This document shows positions 1-10,973 of a stretch of DNA of 64,000 nt, in pieces. The notes beneath the pieces were generated by a model that saw only the letters and a program-made list of their open reading frames with translations, did no database searches and had not been told where the DNA came from. Made by a program: the position numbers and the translations under genes. Within the stretch, counting starts at the first letter, position 1. Every line of letters begins with the position of its first letter. Origin of the DNA: Lophium mytilinum (lineage: Eukaryota; Ascomycota; Dothideomycetes; Mytilinidiales; Mytilinidiaceae); contig MU004186.1 of assembly GCA_010093605.1 (NCBI GenBank), positions 2,150,616 to 2,214,615 on the forward strand, read 5' to 3'.

Positions 1-2
1 CC

Positions 3-2239
3 TCACCGACTTCTCGTAAATTTCCCTCGCTTCATCTCCTGCTTCAAACTTTCCTGTTGGCTAGGTAGCGGTCCTCTCCGCCGAACACTCGCTGCACCAC
101 CTCTATTACTTTCACCGTTACCATTCTCAGGAGTACCCTGCTGAGGGGGAAACGGAAGCATGGGCAAGCCCTGTGCTGTGTTCGGTAGAGGCGGCGGTAC
201 GAAGCCAGGCGGCGGTTGAAAGCCAGGTGGTGGTTGGAAGCCAGGAGGAGGGTGGAAACCAAGTGGCGGCTGGAATCCAGGCGGCGGTTGGAATCCAGGA
301 GGAAGCATCCCAGGAGGTAACATCCCAGGGGGAGGTGGAGGAGGTAAGAAGCCTGGCGGCATTTGGAATTGGCCCGGTGGTGCATTAGCAAGCATTTCAG
401 CGAACTTGGCAAGATCTGGCATCTTGCTGGGGTCCATTCCTGGGATATTGGGGAGGCCGGCGGGGAGAGGAGGGAAGGATGGAGGTAGTTGGGGTGCGCC
501 GCCAATTCCTGGTAGGTTTTGGGCACCGCCTACGCTTGTGCCATCCGCAGATAGACCTGGGAGGCCAGACATGACAGGCTGTTTCGGCGGCATTTTTTGG
601 TCTACGAGCCCTTCAGCCTCGTCCTCTGCTTCTTGCTCTTCCTCTTCGCGCAACTGTCTGTGTCTGTCTCTCCTATCGTATGTGCCCTGTGCTTCTGCTT
701 CCTTCTGCCCGATATGGTAACGGTCATTGAAACAAGCGCTGTCTCCGGGGCGAGGTCTTGTCCAGAATCGAGTTACGCGGTCGTTGGAACCGGATGCTAG
801 AAGATGACCCAGCGGATGCCAATCCATTGCCCAAATAGTGAAATCGTGTGCATACTGTATGCTATGCGCTGGGTATATGGTTTGCGCGGGTGCGTTTGAA
901 GGATCGTTACTGTCGTATGGCGATAATGTAGTTGCGACTCCAGGAGGAGGATTCTGCTCGTCCAAGAGGTAGTGGTTGAGGCTGCCATCGACACCGCCAG
1001 TCGACAACAGGTTCTTGTGGATTGGGTGCCATATCAAGGTGATGATGTCTTTTTCATGACCTCGTAGAAGAAGTACGTCACGCATCATACGTAGATCAAA
1101 TATCCGAGCCGTGTGATCTCTGGCACACGTAGCCAGGAGGTCCCCCTGGTTGGGTTCAAAAGATGTCTTCGAGATTGTGTTCTTATGTCCATGAAGTGTG
1201 GTCAGACAACGCCCAGTCCGAGGATCCCACAGCTTGACCTGGTGGTCCTTTGAGCCCGATACGAGCAGTCCTTTCGTAGGATGCCAATCTACAGACTTGG
1301 CTTCCCAGCCGTGCCCAGTCAAAGTCGACTCTTCCGTGCCTCCTGCAAAGTCGAATATCTTGAGACTCGCGTCGTCGGAGCAGGTGACGAACTTGGAGTC
1401 TGTGGGCGCGAATGCTAGGCCACGAATTGGCTCGCTATGTGCTTGTATCGCTTTAACATTGTTGAAGTTGGGTTGCCAGTATTTTACGATGCCATCTTGG
1501 TCCGCTGATACCAGCCAGTCGTCGCTGTGCGAGTATACCGCTGCTCTTATAGCCGCGTCATGCGCCTATTATGGATCAGTTATTTGTCTTCTCCATACAT
1601 ATCCTTTGTTCCTGACCTGCATGATAGTCTCGAAATTGAAACCCATTCCATTCCACAAAGTGAACTCGCCACTTGTAGAGCCTGTCAGAAGACGCCGGCC
1701 TTCTGGAGTCCATCGCACGACGTTGATGGGGTGCTTTACTTTGTTCAAGGAGGAATGGAGGGCTTTGGCGGGTATTGATTCGGCGGCACTCGACAGTCTA
1801 CCCAGGGGCGGGAGCATCTACAGGATGTCAGTGTGATGCTTGATTGCCTCCTTACAATCACATACATCCACAATATAGCTTGCGCTAGGCCTCTCCATCT
1901 CTAGGGTCGAGCTGCCCTTGTACCGCGGACGTCGATTGCGCATCCATTGCACCATGGTAGATCCATAATCTGTGACAGGGCCTGGATAATGATAGGTCAG
2001 CTTTGACTTGAAGATTCTCGGTGCATCCCCGACCTTGCCAGGCACGCTCGCGTTTGCTCAATAATCCGAGTCCCGTCTGGTGGGTGCCCATGTTGCGGGC
2101 GTAGTCGCAAGCGGGTGGTTTGATGGAGAGTATAGATGTGACAAAGCTGGGGATTGAAGAGACAGAGATGATGAAAATACGTACGTTTTGGCCTTGGGCG
2201 CATGCCATCGAAGGGCTGTGAATTGAAGTCGCGGTCCAT
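3..2239 (-). CDS. pfs2: Pfs2/WDR33-type WD40 polyadenylation factor subunit
   Basis: WD40 scaffold of the cleavage and polyadenylation factor (CPF/CPSF), acting in the nucleus on pre-mRNA 3' ends. I infer four exons: 2185-2239, 1866-1981, 1617-1817 and 3-1565, with introns of 203, 48 and 51 bp and consistent GT-AG borders. The product is 644 aa. The N-terminus has the family signature [20 protein letters not shown] and [10 protein letters not shown]. It is followed by WD repeats containing [28 protein letters not shown] and [14 protein letters not shown]. The last ~180 residues are a Pro/Gly-rich tail with repeated PPPGFQ units, as in filamentous-fungal Pfs2 and animal WDR33 but longer than in yeast. 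The stop codon lies three bases from the window edge, so the gene is complete. It is transcribed divergently from the acyltransferase gene. Family identity is clear; exon borders are my reading. Confidence 0.93.
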
Positions 2240-2771
2240 GGTGGTCAATGGCGCTTTGCGCGGCCGCCCGAGTCGCTGGAGGAAGGGCTATCGCATCAAC
2301 CTCGATCAGACAGAAGCAGCGTTGCAAATCTTCTCATTCGTCTAAGCATCCGGAGTCGGCAGGGCAATGGTGATGAGGGGTGTCGTAGAGCTGCATGCGG
2401 GTGAAGCTTCAAGGTTCAGAGCGCGACGAGATGGAATGCACCAGCCACATTTATTGCGCCACTTCCAATGTTCTTCTCCCAACGGCTGCACCTTAGCTGC
2501 ACCTCATCCCCCGCTGCATGACGCTTCGGGGCATGCTCCCAAGATGTCGCTCAACAACTGCGGAATGCCCAGCCCCCAGACGACTCAATGCCAGTATCAT
2601 CGCCCCGAAGGCGTCGATTGACCTGAGCCTGCCCTTCTGCACTCGCTTCCCAACATTCCTCCCTTCTGTCCAGCCTCCCCGCGCCACTTTATTTATAAAG
2701 AAGCTCCATATTCTGCCCCGCCATCACCAATTGGCCCTGCAGCTTCATTTCTCTCCCTTGCAGCCGTCGTC
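2240..2771. promoter_or_regulatory. Divergent promoter region between pfs2 and DGAT1-like gene
   Basis: This 532-bp gap separates two divergent start codons and contains no plausible gene. A TATAAA box lies at 2694-2699, 73 bp upstream of the acyltransferase ATG at 2772, in a suitable place for a core promoter. No other element stands out. Confidence 0.4.
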
Positions 2772-4422
2772 ATGGCGTCTCGAACAGATACTGCGACCAC
2801 TACCAGCGCCGACGTGTCCAATGGCCTTGAATCGAGATACAGCGATGCTACACGCCTATCTACGGCTAATGGCACTTCTACGACAATGTCTAGCGGCAGG
2901 AAGAAGAGGTGGGAGAGCAAATACAGACACGTCTTTGCTACCCATTCGGCCCAGCGACCGTCATGCCTCAGCGGCGACGCTGAAGAATCTCCCAGCTTTG
3001 TGGGCTTCCGCAATTTGATGGTAATCGTCTTGGGTGCGTACTCCTTATACATCTAGTGACGACCTTCCATTTACATGAACCGTAGTGGTTTCGAATCTTC
3101 GATTGATGATTGAGAATTTCCGAAAGTACGGTGTGCTAATATGTATACGATGCCACGACTACCGCCGACAAGACGTCATATACGGCTCCATCCTTTACTT
3201 CCTCGTTCCCTGCCACCTCCTCGTCGCATATATAATAGAATTGGCTGCGTCCCAGCAGGCCAAGCGTGGTGTAGCCCGGATGAAGAAGGTCAAGGAGCAG
3301 CCAAACCCAGAAGAGCACCAGCAAGAGCTACGGCGAAGCTTCCTAGCTACATGGAGGTTGATTGCGACCGCACACGGCGTCAATGCGACTCTAAACCTGT
3401 GCATTGCGACCTGGGTTGTCTACTACCATATCCACCACCCTGGAATCGGGACCCTTTGTGAACTGCATGCCGTCATTGTCTGGCTGAAGGTCTGCTCGTA
3501 TGCCTTCACCAATCGAGATCTCCGGCGTGCCTATGTGTCGCCCAAAGAGTCTGATCCACTCCCTGAGATCTACAAAGCGTGTCCGTATCCCCTGAACATC
3601 AACTGGAGGAATCTCTGCTACTTTTGGTGGGCTCCCACACTGGTATATCAGCCAGTCTATCCTCGTACACCAAGCATCCGCTGGCCCTTCGTCTTCAAAC
3701 GACTCACAGAGACCGCTGGTCTCACCATCGTCATCTGGATAGCGTCAGCCCAGTACGCAGCGCCTTTGCTTCAGAACTCTCTGGAGAAGATATCCACGCT
3801 TGATCTGGTTTCAATTTTGGAGCGAGTGATGAAGCTTTCCACGATATCCCTATTCTGCTGGCTGTGTGGATTCTTTGCGCTATTCCAATCCTTTCTAAAC
3901 GCCCTGGCGGAAGTGATGCGGTTCGCGGACCGCGAGTTCTACGCCGAGTGGTGGAACGTGTACAGCATCCGGACGTACTGGACTACCTGGAACAAGCCAG
4001 TATCTCATTTCATGAAGCGCCACATCTACTCGCCCCTCATTGGGAGAGGTGTGCCACCTCAAGTAGCCCAGTTCATCGTTTTCACTCTTTCGGCAGTTTT
4101 GCACGAGCTGCTAGTGGGTGTGCCTACGCACAACATCATAGGCCAGTACCGCCGATACTATCAAACTTTACCGAATACTAACCTACACGCAGGTGTTGCT
4201 TTCGCTGGCATGATGCTCCAAATCCCTCTCATCTTTATCACGGACAGAATCCAAAAAATGAAAGGCGTCAGCGGCAAGGTTGCCGGCAATGTTATCTTTT
4301 GGATCAGCTTCTGTCTGGTCGGCCAGCCTTTAGCCGCGTTACTGTATTTCTTCGCCTGGCAGGCAAAGTATGGGAGTGTGTCCAAGCAGCCCACTCAGTT
4401 CAGCTTCTTCCATCGTCGCTAA
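2772..4422 (+). CDS. DGAT1-type diacylglycerol/sterol O-acyltransferase (MBOAT family)
   Basis: Polytopic endoplasmic-reticulum acyltransferase that makes triacylglycerol (or steryl ester) from acyl-CoA. Two exons, 2772-3033 and 3086-4422, are separated by a 52-bp intron whose removal restores the family motif VVSNLRLMIENFRKYG. The product is 532 aa, normal for DGAT1. Residues 1-75 are a hydrophilic cytosolic tail. Hydrophobic membrane segments follow, then the MBOAT signature FYAEWWN near residue 371 and the active-site region SAVLHELLVGVP near 425, whose His is the catalytic residue in this family. The FYxxWWN and HELLVGVP forms favour DGAT1 over the Are1/Are2 sterol branch, but substrate preference cannot be settled from sequence. 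It shares an intergenic region with pfs2. Confidence 0.9.
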
Positions 4423-4810
4423 TGGCTGGTTAACATATGTATAGGGATGACTCCTCGGACTTCTGGACTACGAACATATTAGGCGGCGTTGATAAGGTCC
4501 GCAGTATCAAATTTAATTCTTTCCAGTGATTCACACTTGTGCGTTTTTTCTGGACCGCGAGTGATGTGCCTTTCTCCAATTCTGACTCGCATTCCTACAT
4601 ATAGACTTCTTGCACCCTGCAGATCTTGCACGCTTTACGCTCGGATCTGCACCTAGGAGGTGGCCAGCATCCCTTCCGCGAATCTTAGACCATGTCACCT
4701 AGTATTAGTAAGCACGGAACCTGCGTGAATCCCTTATCGATGTCATTACAATGTCAGTGCTTGGATGCCCTCAGCTTATCTCTGTCATTAATTCATCAGT
4801 TACATCGAAC
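4423..4810. other. Intergenic, no gene seen
   Basis: Holds the 3' end of the acyltransferase and the promoter of the next gene. An in-frame ATG at 4751 could extend the downstream protein by 20 residues. Nothing else is recognisable. Confidence 0.5.
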
Positions 4811-5395
4811 ATGGCATCCCCAACTCCCAGCTCCCACAGATACTACTTCTTGAAGACTCGTTCGCGCACCGGCGCCGCGAAGTACGACAGTTTATATATC
4901 CGCCTCCACGGCAACGGCGTCGACGATGTCGTCCTCACTGCAGCCCCGCCGGTTTTCCTACGCGCGTACGATGAGCTGGCTACCAGTGCCGCTTCTACCG
5001 AGCCCAGAGGCGGCACGGCGGTTAAGTTCATCTCTACCAAAAGTGGGGATAGGCAATGGAGTTTAGCTTTAGGTCGGCCGCGAGAGTTTGTGGGATGGGA
5101 GCCTGTGCAGATTGTGGCTGCTGCTGAGGATGATGGAGAAAGGGAAGGGGAAGCAGGGGCGCGGTGGGTGCAGAAGGAAGGGCCTTCGCAGGAGTACGAG
5201 GCGCTGGAGTGGGACGTTGGAAGCTCCGAAGGGGATGGCAAGGGGGTGTGGAAGGGCTGGATGGTTTGCGAGTGGGTGCATGGCCATCCGCAGCTCTTTT
5301 GGGTGACAGGGATGTTGGACTCGAGGGGGAAGGAGCTGGACTTGCCGGGGTTTTGTGAGAGGGTTGAGTTGGTGAGGGAGGGGGTGGAGGGGTGA
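4811..5395 (+). CDS. Small conserved fungal protein, DUF7907-like
   Basis: Intronless gene of 194 aa; starting at the in-frame ATG at 4751 gives 214 aa. I prefer 4811 because MASPTPSSHRYYFLKTRSR leads straight into the conserved-looking core. The arrangement of YYFLKTR, then EFVGWEPVQI, then GWMVCEWVHGHPQLFWVT resembles my recollection of the fungal DUF7907 family (KTR near the start, WEPV, and a C-terminal W.C.W.HG.PQLFW block). I have not searched it. No signal peptide or membrane segment is evident. The middle (residues ~105-160) is Glu/Gly-rich and probably disordered. Function is unknown. Confidence 0.7.
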   Translation: MASPTPSSHRYYFLKTRSRTGAAKYDSLYIRLHGNGVDDVVLTAAPPVFLRAYDELATSAASTEPRGGTAVKFISTKSGDRQWSLALGRPREFVGWEPVQIVAAAEDDGEREGEAGARWVQKEGPSQEYEALEWDVGSSEGDGKGVWKGWMVCEWVHGHPQLFWVTGMLDSRGKELDLPGFCERVELVREGVEG

Positions 5396-6015
5396 GTACG
5401 GTTGTGAGTGGCTCTGAAGTTCATTGCTGTTGTGGGGTTTGCTAATCGGATGGTAGAGAGTCTGAGTATTTCCTTGAGGTTCTAGGATCGCTTTTCCAAA
5501 TAATGTCTGGGTCGACTTTTCGTTCTCAGAAAGGGTCTGTGTGAAGAAAGAAAGCACTTCATGAAGGGTATGAAAACTATGCGCAGAGACTTCTCTACGT
5601 GCAGTCGCTGCCGGTCAAGAAACTTCTGGTCACAATAGGAAACAAGTGCATTTACAATGCTTCCTGGAAAAAGAGCTTATTTGCTTGCATTTGGGTTTGG
5701 TCAAGCTTGAGGATGAGAGCCTATCGGGTTCGCGTTCAACTGATTGTAGCCTCTATCAACTTCCCCGTACGTCCAGGGTGACATCACATATCTCCAAAGT
5801 GATTGCCAACATAATTAGGAGTAAGTACAACATTCTACCTACTTAATGCGGTCATTGTTCAGTGTTTCAGTATACACAAGACGAGTGGGTCGTGTAAAAC
5901 ACATCGCATTATACGGGATCAACGCCAACTGCACAATGCAGAGACTTCTATATAATGTACCGCAAGCCTAAACTACGGCAAGTAGAACATCCTCTCTGAA
6001 CTCGTTCCTGCAGTG
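5396..6015. other. Intergenic, no gene seen
   Basis: 620 bp between the DUF7907-like gene and the first BCS1-like gene. Frames are short and without recognisable content. Confidence 0.5.
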
Positions 6016-8211
6016 ATGGATTCCCTCAAAGACTTTGGAAACTTTCTGAACGCACAGAATGCAGTCAAGGCCATACAGATGGGCCAAATAGCTGGTCTCA
6101 TTGGCGACACCTCAAACGACCATGGGCTCAGCGCCAACAAGATTCTTGGGGAGGGTGGCTTCCTGTCGCCCCTTCAAAAGCGCATTGAGGCAAAGACGGG
6201 GATAACAGTCCCTATGGTCCTGACAGCCCTCGCCGTGTACAATTCGGGAAAGCTTGGAGGCCTTGCTTCTGAAGGTATTCGCGTCTTCCGAAGGTTTGGT
6301 ACCTCATCTATCCAGATAGATCTGCGTCATTCGCTTGCGAAAGCGGTGGATAAATGGCTGATCAGCAATTCTACCGGTAAGCAGACACCCCAGCACGTAG
6401 TCGTTGAAGCCGAAGGTGGTAGTAGTGGCGAGCAGAACGATTCAGTCAGCTCTAAACTGACCGTCTCACAACAATCAGGAGCACAATGGTTCTGGTACAA
6501 CGGCCGGGTTTTCCTGTATGAGTATGGATATCAAAACGGAGAAAGCGATCGCGCATACGGAGACTACGAAACGTTAACTCTCGTATGCTTGGGCCGTAGC
6601 CCGGCGCCGTTGACCAAGTTTCTGACTTTCTGCCAGAGCGAGGCTAGCTCCAAAGTGAAAACGACCGAGGTATTCACGTATAGCAAAGGATATATTCACG
6701 GGTCAAAACAGCCGGAAAAGCCGAGTCGCCCTATGGAGACGATTGACCTGGATCCGTTCCTCTACCTCGATATCCTGACCGACGCGGAATCATATTTCGA
6801 CGAGGAAACGCGAGCGTGGTACCACGAAAATGGGACACCCTACCGGCGAGGTTATCTCCTTTATGGCCCTCCTGGTACCGGCAAAACTTCACTGTCTTTT
6901 GCTTTGGCCGGGCGGTTTGACATTGGCCTCTACGTAATCAATCTCAACGAAGCAGAGCTTGATGACGCGAAGCTTATCGAACGATTCAGTAACCTGCCAG
7001 ATAAGTGTGTGGTCCTCTTGGAGGACATAGACGTCGCTGGTATCGTGATGGATCGTCATATGGCGCATGAGCCATCCACCGATGGTAGCTCCGGCTCAGA
7101 TCAAACCACCCTCTGGGAGGACACGAGCGGCCATCAGGTGGAGAATAGGCCACAGCCTCCAGTGGCCTCGAGAAACTCTAACCCCCAAAAGATTTCTGCC
7201 GTAAGCCTCAGTGGCCTCTTGAACGCCATTGACGGTCCCACGTCGAAGGAAGGTCGTCTTCTGATTATGACGACCAACGCACCACGAAGTCTTGACCCAG
7301 CTCTCTACCGCGCGGGTAGAATTGACAAGAAAATCTATCTGGGATACTCGACGAAGCGGACTGGTGCGATTACCTTCCGGCGAATCTTTGCCAATGATCC
7401 TTGCAATAAGTACAGCATGGACGAAATCACCGATTTTGCCCGACGATTCGGAGCCAAGGTGCCCCTTGACACTTTCACACCGGCAGAGTTACAGAACTTC
7501 TGCATGGGCTATCGCGGAAAGCCTCAAAAGGCAATCTCCGAATTCGATGTCTTCATTTCCCGACGGTTCAGCGGGGAAGATGGTTTCGAGTACGACATCG
7601 GCGACGGTGGCGGAACCGATGGTGACAATGAGCTCGAGCTCTCCGAGGATGAGGCCCTCGAAGACTTGCTGGATCTTGATTTCTCCTACCTGACACAGGA
7701 GGGGATGTCAAAGTTCCGTGTCAAGAATGGAGAGGATGTTCCCTTGGGCGACGGCTTCTCTCAAAGCTCGGATGAGCATGGAGAAGAGGCACACGAGGCT
7801 GAAGAGCGCTTCGGAGACCATACCATCCGGACGGTCTTCAGTGGACCTGCTCTTTTGGCACTTGCCAGTATCGATGAGCAGTCGAAAGGCGGGGTCCTCG
7901 ATAGCCTTCTTGCTCACTTTGACTACGACCCGGAAGAGGTCTACGGTCTGGAAGAAGAGTCCTGCAGCGAGGCGGATTCTATAAGCAACGAGGGAGAACA
8001 CCGGGGGGCTCGTTCCTATTTCGCATACTTTAGAAACAGCCTCGTCCCCGGACTCTGTCGTAGGAGCTCCACGACACCGTCGCCCTCCATTGAGTTGCCC
8101 GCCGGTTCGCGAGGACCGCGCACTCGGGGAGAGCTTGAGCGGCTAATTGCTCCACTCACCACATCAAATGGAGATCTACGAACCGTAGATCCGATGCCAA
8201 TTGTGGAATAG
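6016..8211 (+). CDS. BCS1-like AAA ATPase, intact paralogue
   Basis: Intronless gene of 731 aa. Residues ~1-240 match the BCS1 N-terminal region, including MDSLKDFGNFLNAQNAVKAI, VCLGRSPAPLTKFL and later YRRGYLLYGPPGTGKTS. The AAA domain has Walker A GPPGTGKT near residue 285, Walker B VVLLEDID near 332-339, and the downstream blocks LIMTTNAP and AGRIDKKIYLGY. A poorly conserved insert separates Walker B from the SGLLNAIDG block. The C-terminal ~200 residues are acidic and low-complexity, ending ...DPMPIVE. True yeast Bcs1 (~456 aa) inserts the Rieske protein into mitochondrial complex III. This protein is much longer and belongs to the expanded fungal BCS1-like group, whose roles are mostly unknown, so a Rieske-chaperone role should not be assumed. 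Two broken paralogues lie within 5 kb. Confidence 0.9.
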   Translation: MDSLKDFGNFLNAQNAVKAIQMGQIAGLIGDTSNDHGLSANKILGEGGFLSPLQKRIEAKTGITVPMVLTALAVYNSGKLGGLASEGIRVFRRFGTSSIQIDLRHSLAKAVDKWLISNSTGKQTPQHVVVEAEGGSSGEQNDSVSSKLTVSQQSGAQWFWYNGRVFLYEYGYQNGESDRAYGDYETLTLVCLGRSPAPLTKFLTFCQSEASSKVKTTEVFTYSKGYIHGSKQPEKPSRPMETIDLDPFLYLDILTDAESYFDEETRAWYHENGTPYRRGYLLYGPPGTGKTSLSFALAGRFDIGLYVINLNEAELDDAKLIERFSNLPDKCVVLLEDIDVAGIVMDRHMAHEPSTDGSSGSDQTTLWEDTSGHQVENRPQPPVASRNSNPQKISAVSLSGLLNAIDGPTSKEGRLLIMTTNAPRSLDPALYRAGRIDKKIYLGYSTKRTGAITFRRIFANDPCNKYSMDEITDFARRFGAKVPLDTFTPAELQNFCMGYRGKPQKAISEFDVFISRRFSGEDGFEYDIGDGGGTDGDNELELSEDEALEDLLDLDFSYLTQEGMSKFRVKNGEDVPLGDGFSQSSDEHGEEAHEAEERFGDHTIRTVFSGPALLALASIDEQSKGGVLDSLLAHFDYDPEEVYGLEEESCSEADSISNEGEHRGARSYFAYFRNSLVPGLCRRSSTTPSPSIELPAGSRGPRTRGELERLIAPLTTSNGDLRTVDPMPIVE

Positions 8212-9000
8212 GATGAGTTCGAAGCCTAGATTGTAAGACTGCTTCTCGCCCCTGTTCCATACTCTAATCCCCATTAGACTGACCTGATTCAGCGACTAAA
8301 TTAGTCGCTAATCTCAATACACAATTTCTTTCTCGATAAATAAATGTTGCTGGCAGTAGTGATGCTACATGATGTGTGCAGAATGCTAGTGAAGACTCTG
8401 AACATGTACGTAAGACACGTGTGTCTTTGCTCATTGATATTGTGAATCAGGACCTTTTGGCGAAGTCAAACCCATCGTACTTAATACCTGTTAGGGATTG
8501 GTGAGCGCTAAGAGGACACGGAAGTCATCATAAGTTTGAAGGGTTCGGAACAGGTACTAAGGCGGATCATACTCAGGGGATGAAATAAGTTTACTTAAAC
8601 TGTTAGCAAGCCTCCGTGCGATCCACACTTTGCTATCGATTATAGGCTGGATTCTATGGCGTTTCAACTAGTATAAAATTGATCAAAAGCTTACATATTC
8701 CTCGAGCCCCTTAAGAGAAGAGGTAACTCAACAGACTTTTGAAGTCATTTTCCTTGACCACTAAGTAGTGAACAAAACACCTGCTTCCACTCACGTGTTA
8801 TAGGTAGTCCCGCGGGCAGCGCGCCAGCGCCAGCCCCAGCTGCTTGCTGATATCCTTCTACTTTAACGCAGTAACTACCATGTTAAGTCCGTCACGTGAA
8901 CATCCTGAGTTCTGCCGTAAGAAAACTCGACTGTCTGCTGTGTGTTGGTCTGGTCTGCTCAAGACCATACGGCAGCCATTTCGACCTCTTTGTCAGCCAC
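8212..9000. other. Gene-free interval between BCS1-like paralogues
   Basis: This 790-bp stretch lies where the AAA half of the convergent paralogue (9001-9615) would be expected. I see no AAA motif in any frame. It contains one perfect short palindrome (listed separately). Confidence 0.5.
8291..8309. repeat. 19-bp perfect palindrome downstream of BCS1-like gene
   Basis: AGCGACTAA and its exact reverse complement TTAGTCGCT are separated by one A, about 80 bp after the stop codon. It could form a stem in the 3' untranslated region or be a protein-binding site. No function is known. Confidence 0.6.
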
Positions 9001-9615
9001 GTTTTGACAAAAGGTCAAGAACTTGGTCAAAGGCTACGGGCTGCGTCCTAAGCATACCAGCATGAGGAAATTGTCGCCTCCACTTGACAAGCCTTTATTA
9101 TTCGCCTCCGCCCCCGACAGATACTGGTACAAAAAGAAGTGCCCGTCATACCGAAACCATTCGAGACCTGGTTTCCGGGAAACTTCGAGTGGTAGGGAGT
9201 CATCCTTGGATGTGGAATAGTTGTTCTCAACAGCTAAATGCTGAGTCTTTTTCCCAGCACAGTTGCCAATCAGCCACTTCTCGACGGCTTTGGCGAGATC
9301 ATGGCCGACATTGATTCGCACGGAGGATGTACCGAACTTCCGGAAAAGATCAATACCTCCCGAAGCTAGATCTCCCACCTTTCCTGAATTGTATACCGAA
9401 AGCGCTGTCAGGATCATAGGCAGTGTGATACCTGTCATGTCTTCGATTTGCTTTTGAATTGGCGACAGGAAGCCGTCTTTCCCTAAAAACTCGGCAGTGC
9501 TTGAACCGTCACTGCTCGGCATCTCGCCGAACATACCAGCGATCTGGCCCATCTGGAGGGCCTTCGCTGCGTTCTGGGCATTCAGAAAGGTTTTAAGGTC
9601 CTTGAGAGTTTCCAT
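9001..9615 (-). pseudogene. N-terminal fragment of a BCS1-like AAA ATPase
   Basis: The reading frame from ATG at 9615 gives METLKDLKTFLNAQNAAKAL and continues through GITLPMILTALSVYNSGK and LVCLGRSP, closely matching residues 1-195 of the intact paralogue at 6016. A TAG at 9034-9036 follows GRSP. The same frame past that stop still reads PLTKFLTFCQ, the sequence that continues the intact copy, until about 9004. Beyond that, homology ends and no Walker motifs follow. So this is a decayed paralogue cut off before the AAA domain, carrying one premature stop and a 3' truncation. It runs tail-to-tail with the intact gene. A truncated 193-aa protein could still be made, but no ATPase activity would remain. 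Confidence 0.85.
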
Positions 9616-10342
9616 GGTGGTATGGTGACTGCTGAAAGTTGTTTCGACTAAACTCTCGAAGGGAAACGGGGGCAAAAAGTTCCTAGTCGGGGTGGTGGAG
9701 GCGAGTGATTGTATTGGGGTTCCTTGCTTTGTTGAATTGAGGTTCTGGGGGAACGGTGAGGTGGTGGTGGTGATGGTGGTGTGGGAATGGGTAAGGGAAT
9801 CTCTGCTCTCCTGTGTTGACTTTGGGGAAATTTATGTAAAAGCCTTTGCCCTCGAAACATGATGAAAGTAGTCGGGGAGTGAATTGCTGTTCAGCTGGGC
9901 GCCTTCACGCTCCTTGTAAAGGATCCTTCAAGAGACCCGCGCTGCGTCCCCTTGGGTGCTAGTGAATTGGGGCGCGGCTTCATAATCTTTGTGTCAACAT
10001 TGATTACACACAATGCAAAATAAGGTATAGGGGCTCTTCGAAGTTTGATATATCATAGAGAGTTGTAAACTAGAACAGTTAGCGTTTGCTTTGTAGGCAC
10101 GAAAGGACGTCTGAGAATAGGATTGCTTTACCACGTATTTGATCATTTGGGTTGTGTAGAAGAAGCATGTATGGAAAAAGAGTTCATTTGCTATGATACA
10201 ACTAGGATCGCCCCGATTCTTTTACCGGGGAAAATGTGAACAGTTAACTGACCTCATTCGTCGTGAGCAAAACGAGTTTGAGTGGAATTGCGGCCGAAGG
10301 AGAGCTTGCAGGTGTTGGAAAGAGGACGATTTGGTTCAATGC
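9616..10342. other. Intergenic, no gene seen
   Basis: Holds the 5' flank of the broken paralogue and the 3' flank of the MITE-split gene. The part near 9700-9800 is a GT/GGTGG-rich purine-pyrimidine biased tract. No gene was found. Confidence 0.5.
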
Positions 10343-10973
10343 TCACCGCCAGACGTTCTCGTCACTCTCAGGGTATAAAAAGTCAACGACTTCGTCTTCA
10401 CTTTGACCTTCAGTGACATCAGACTCAAGGCCAGGTATTTCTGCTGGTCCGGCGATTGAAATCGCTGCTTCAGGTTCTGCCAGAGCTGTGGATCTTTGGC
10501 TAGGCCCGATGACTTCATCAGTCTCTGGATGCAGACACTCAACTACTTCGTCTTCACGTTGAGCTTCATTGATTATAGGCTCAAGACTCAGTGTCTCTGT
10601 CGGCTTCAGAGTTGCTATGGCTGGCTCAGGTTCTTCCGAAGCCAGTGACCCTTGATCAAGGCTAAGGACCTCGTCAGAGTACTGCTGGAAGAACTCGATG
10701 TCTTCCTTTGAGTACTCGTATCCCGGATTGACTTCCAAGGTATCAACATCTATGCTCTCCAGAATCGGCATCGGCTCCACGACCGTGAGTTCGGTAAGTG
10801 GACTCGCATCCCATGGAGGAGGATCTTCTTCTTGTAGAAGAGTCGTTGGCCAGTGCCGAGGACGGATTCTCTCTAGAGCGGAGGGCCTTTGCAGAAGCGC
10901 CCTCGGTGTTTCCAGCACAGCAGAAGTTGCAGAAGCCAGCTTATTCGAAGCCAACCATGTAGTGCTTTGGAAG
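10343..10973 (-). pseudogene. Severed C-terminal tail of the MITE-split BCS1-like gene
   Basis: An open frame of ~207 codons directly beyond the MITE (in gene orientation), with the host codon phase preserved. It begins Q-S-T-T-W-L-A-S-N-K right after the duplicated target site. ALERIRP, then PLTEL and TVVEPMPILE parallel the C-terminus of the intact paralogue (ELERLIAPLTT ... TVDPMPIVE), which shows it is the tail of the same gene. The remainder is acidic and holds two related ~52-residue repeats, each ending EDEVVxxLxPExDE. The frame has no stop before 10345, so it has not decayed since separation. It has no start codon of its own and is probably not translated unless the element is spliced or read through. 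Confidence 0.8.
10388..10700 (-). repeat. ~156-bp tandem repeat coding acidic 52-aa units
   Basis: The blocks coding EDEVVDFLYPESDE and EDEVVECLHPETDE are 156 bp (52 codons) apart. Each is preceded by a related stretch (AEPEAAISIAGPAEIPGLES and SEEPEPAIATLKPTETLSLEP). A weaker third copy, KEDIEFFQQYSDE, precedes them. This is in-frame tandem duplication within the tail of the BCS1-like protein. Confidence 0.7.
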
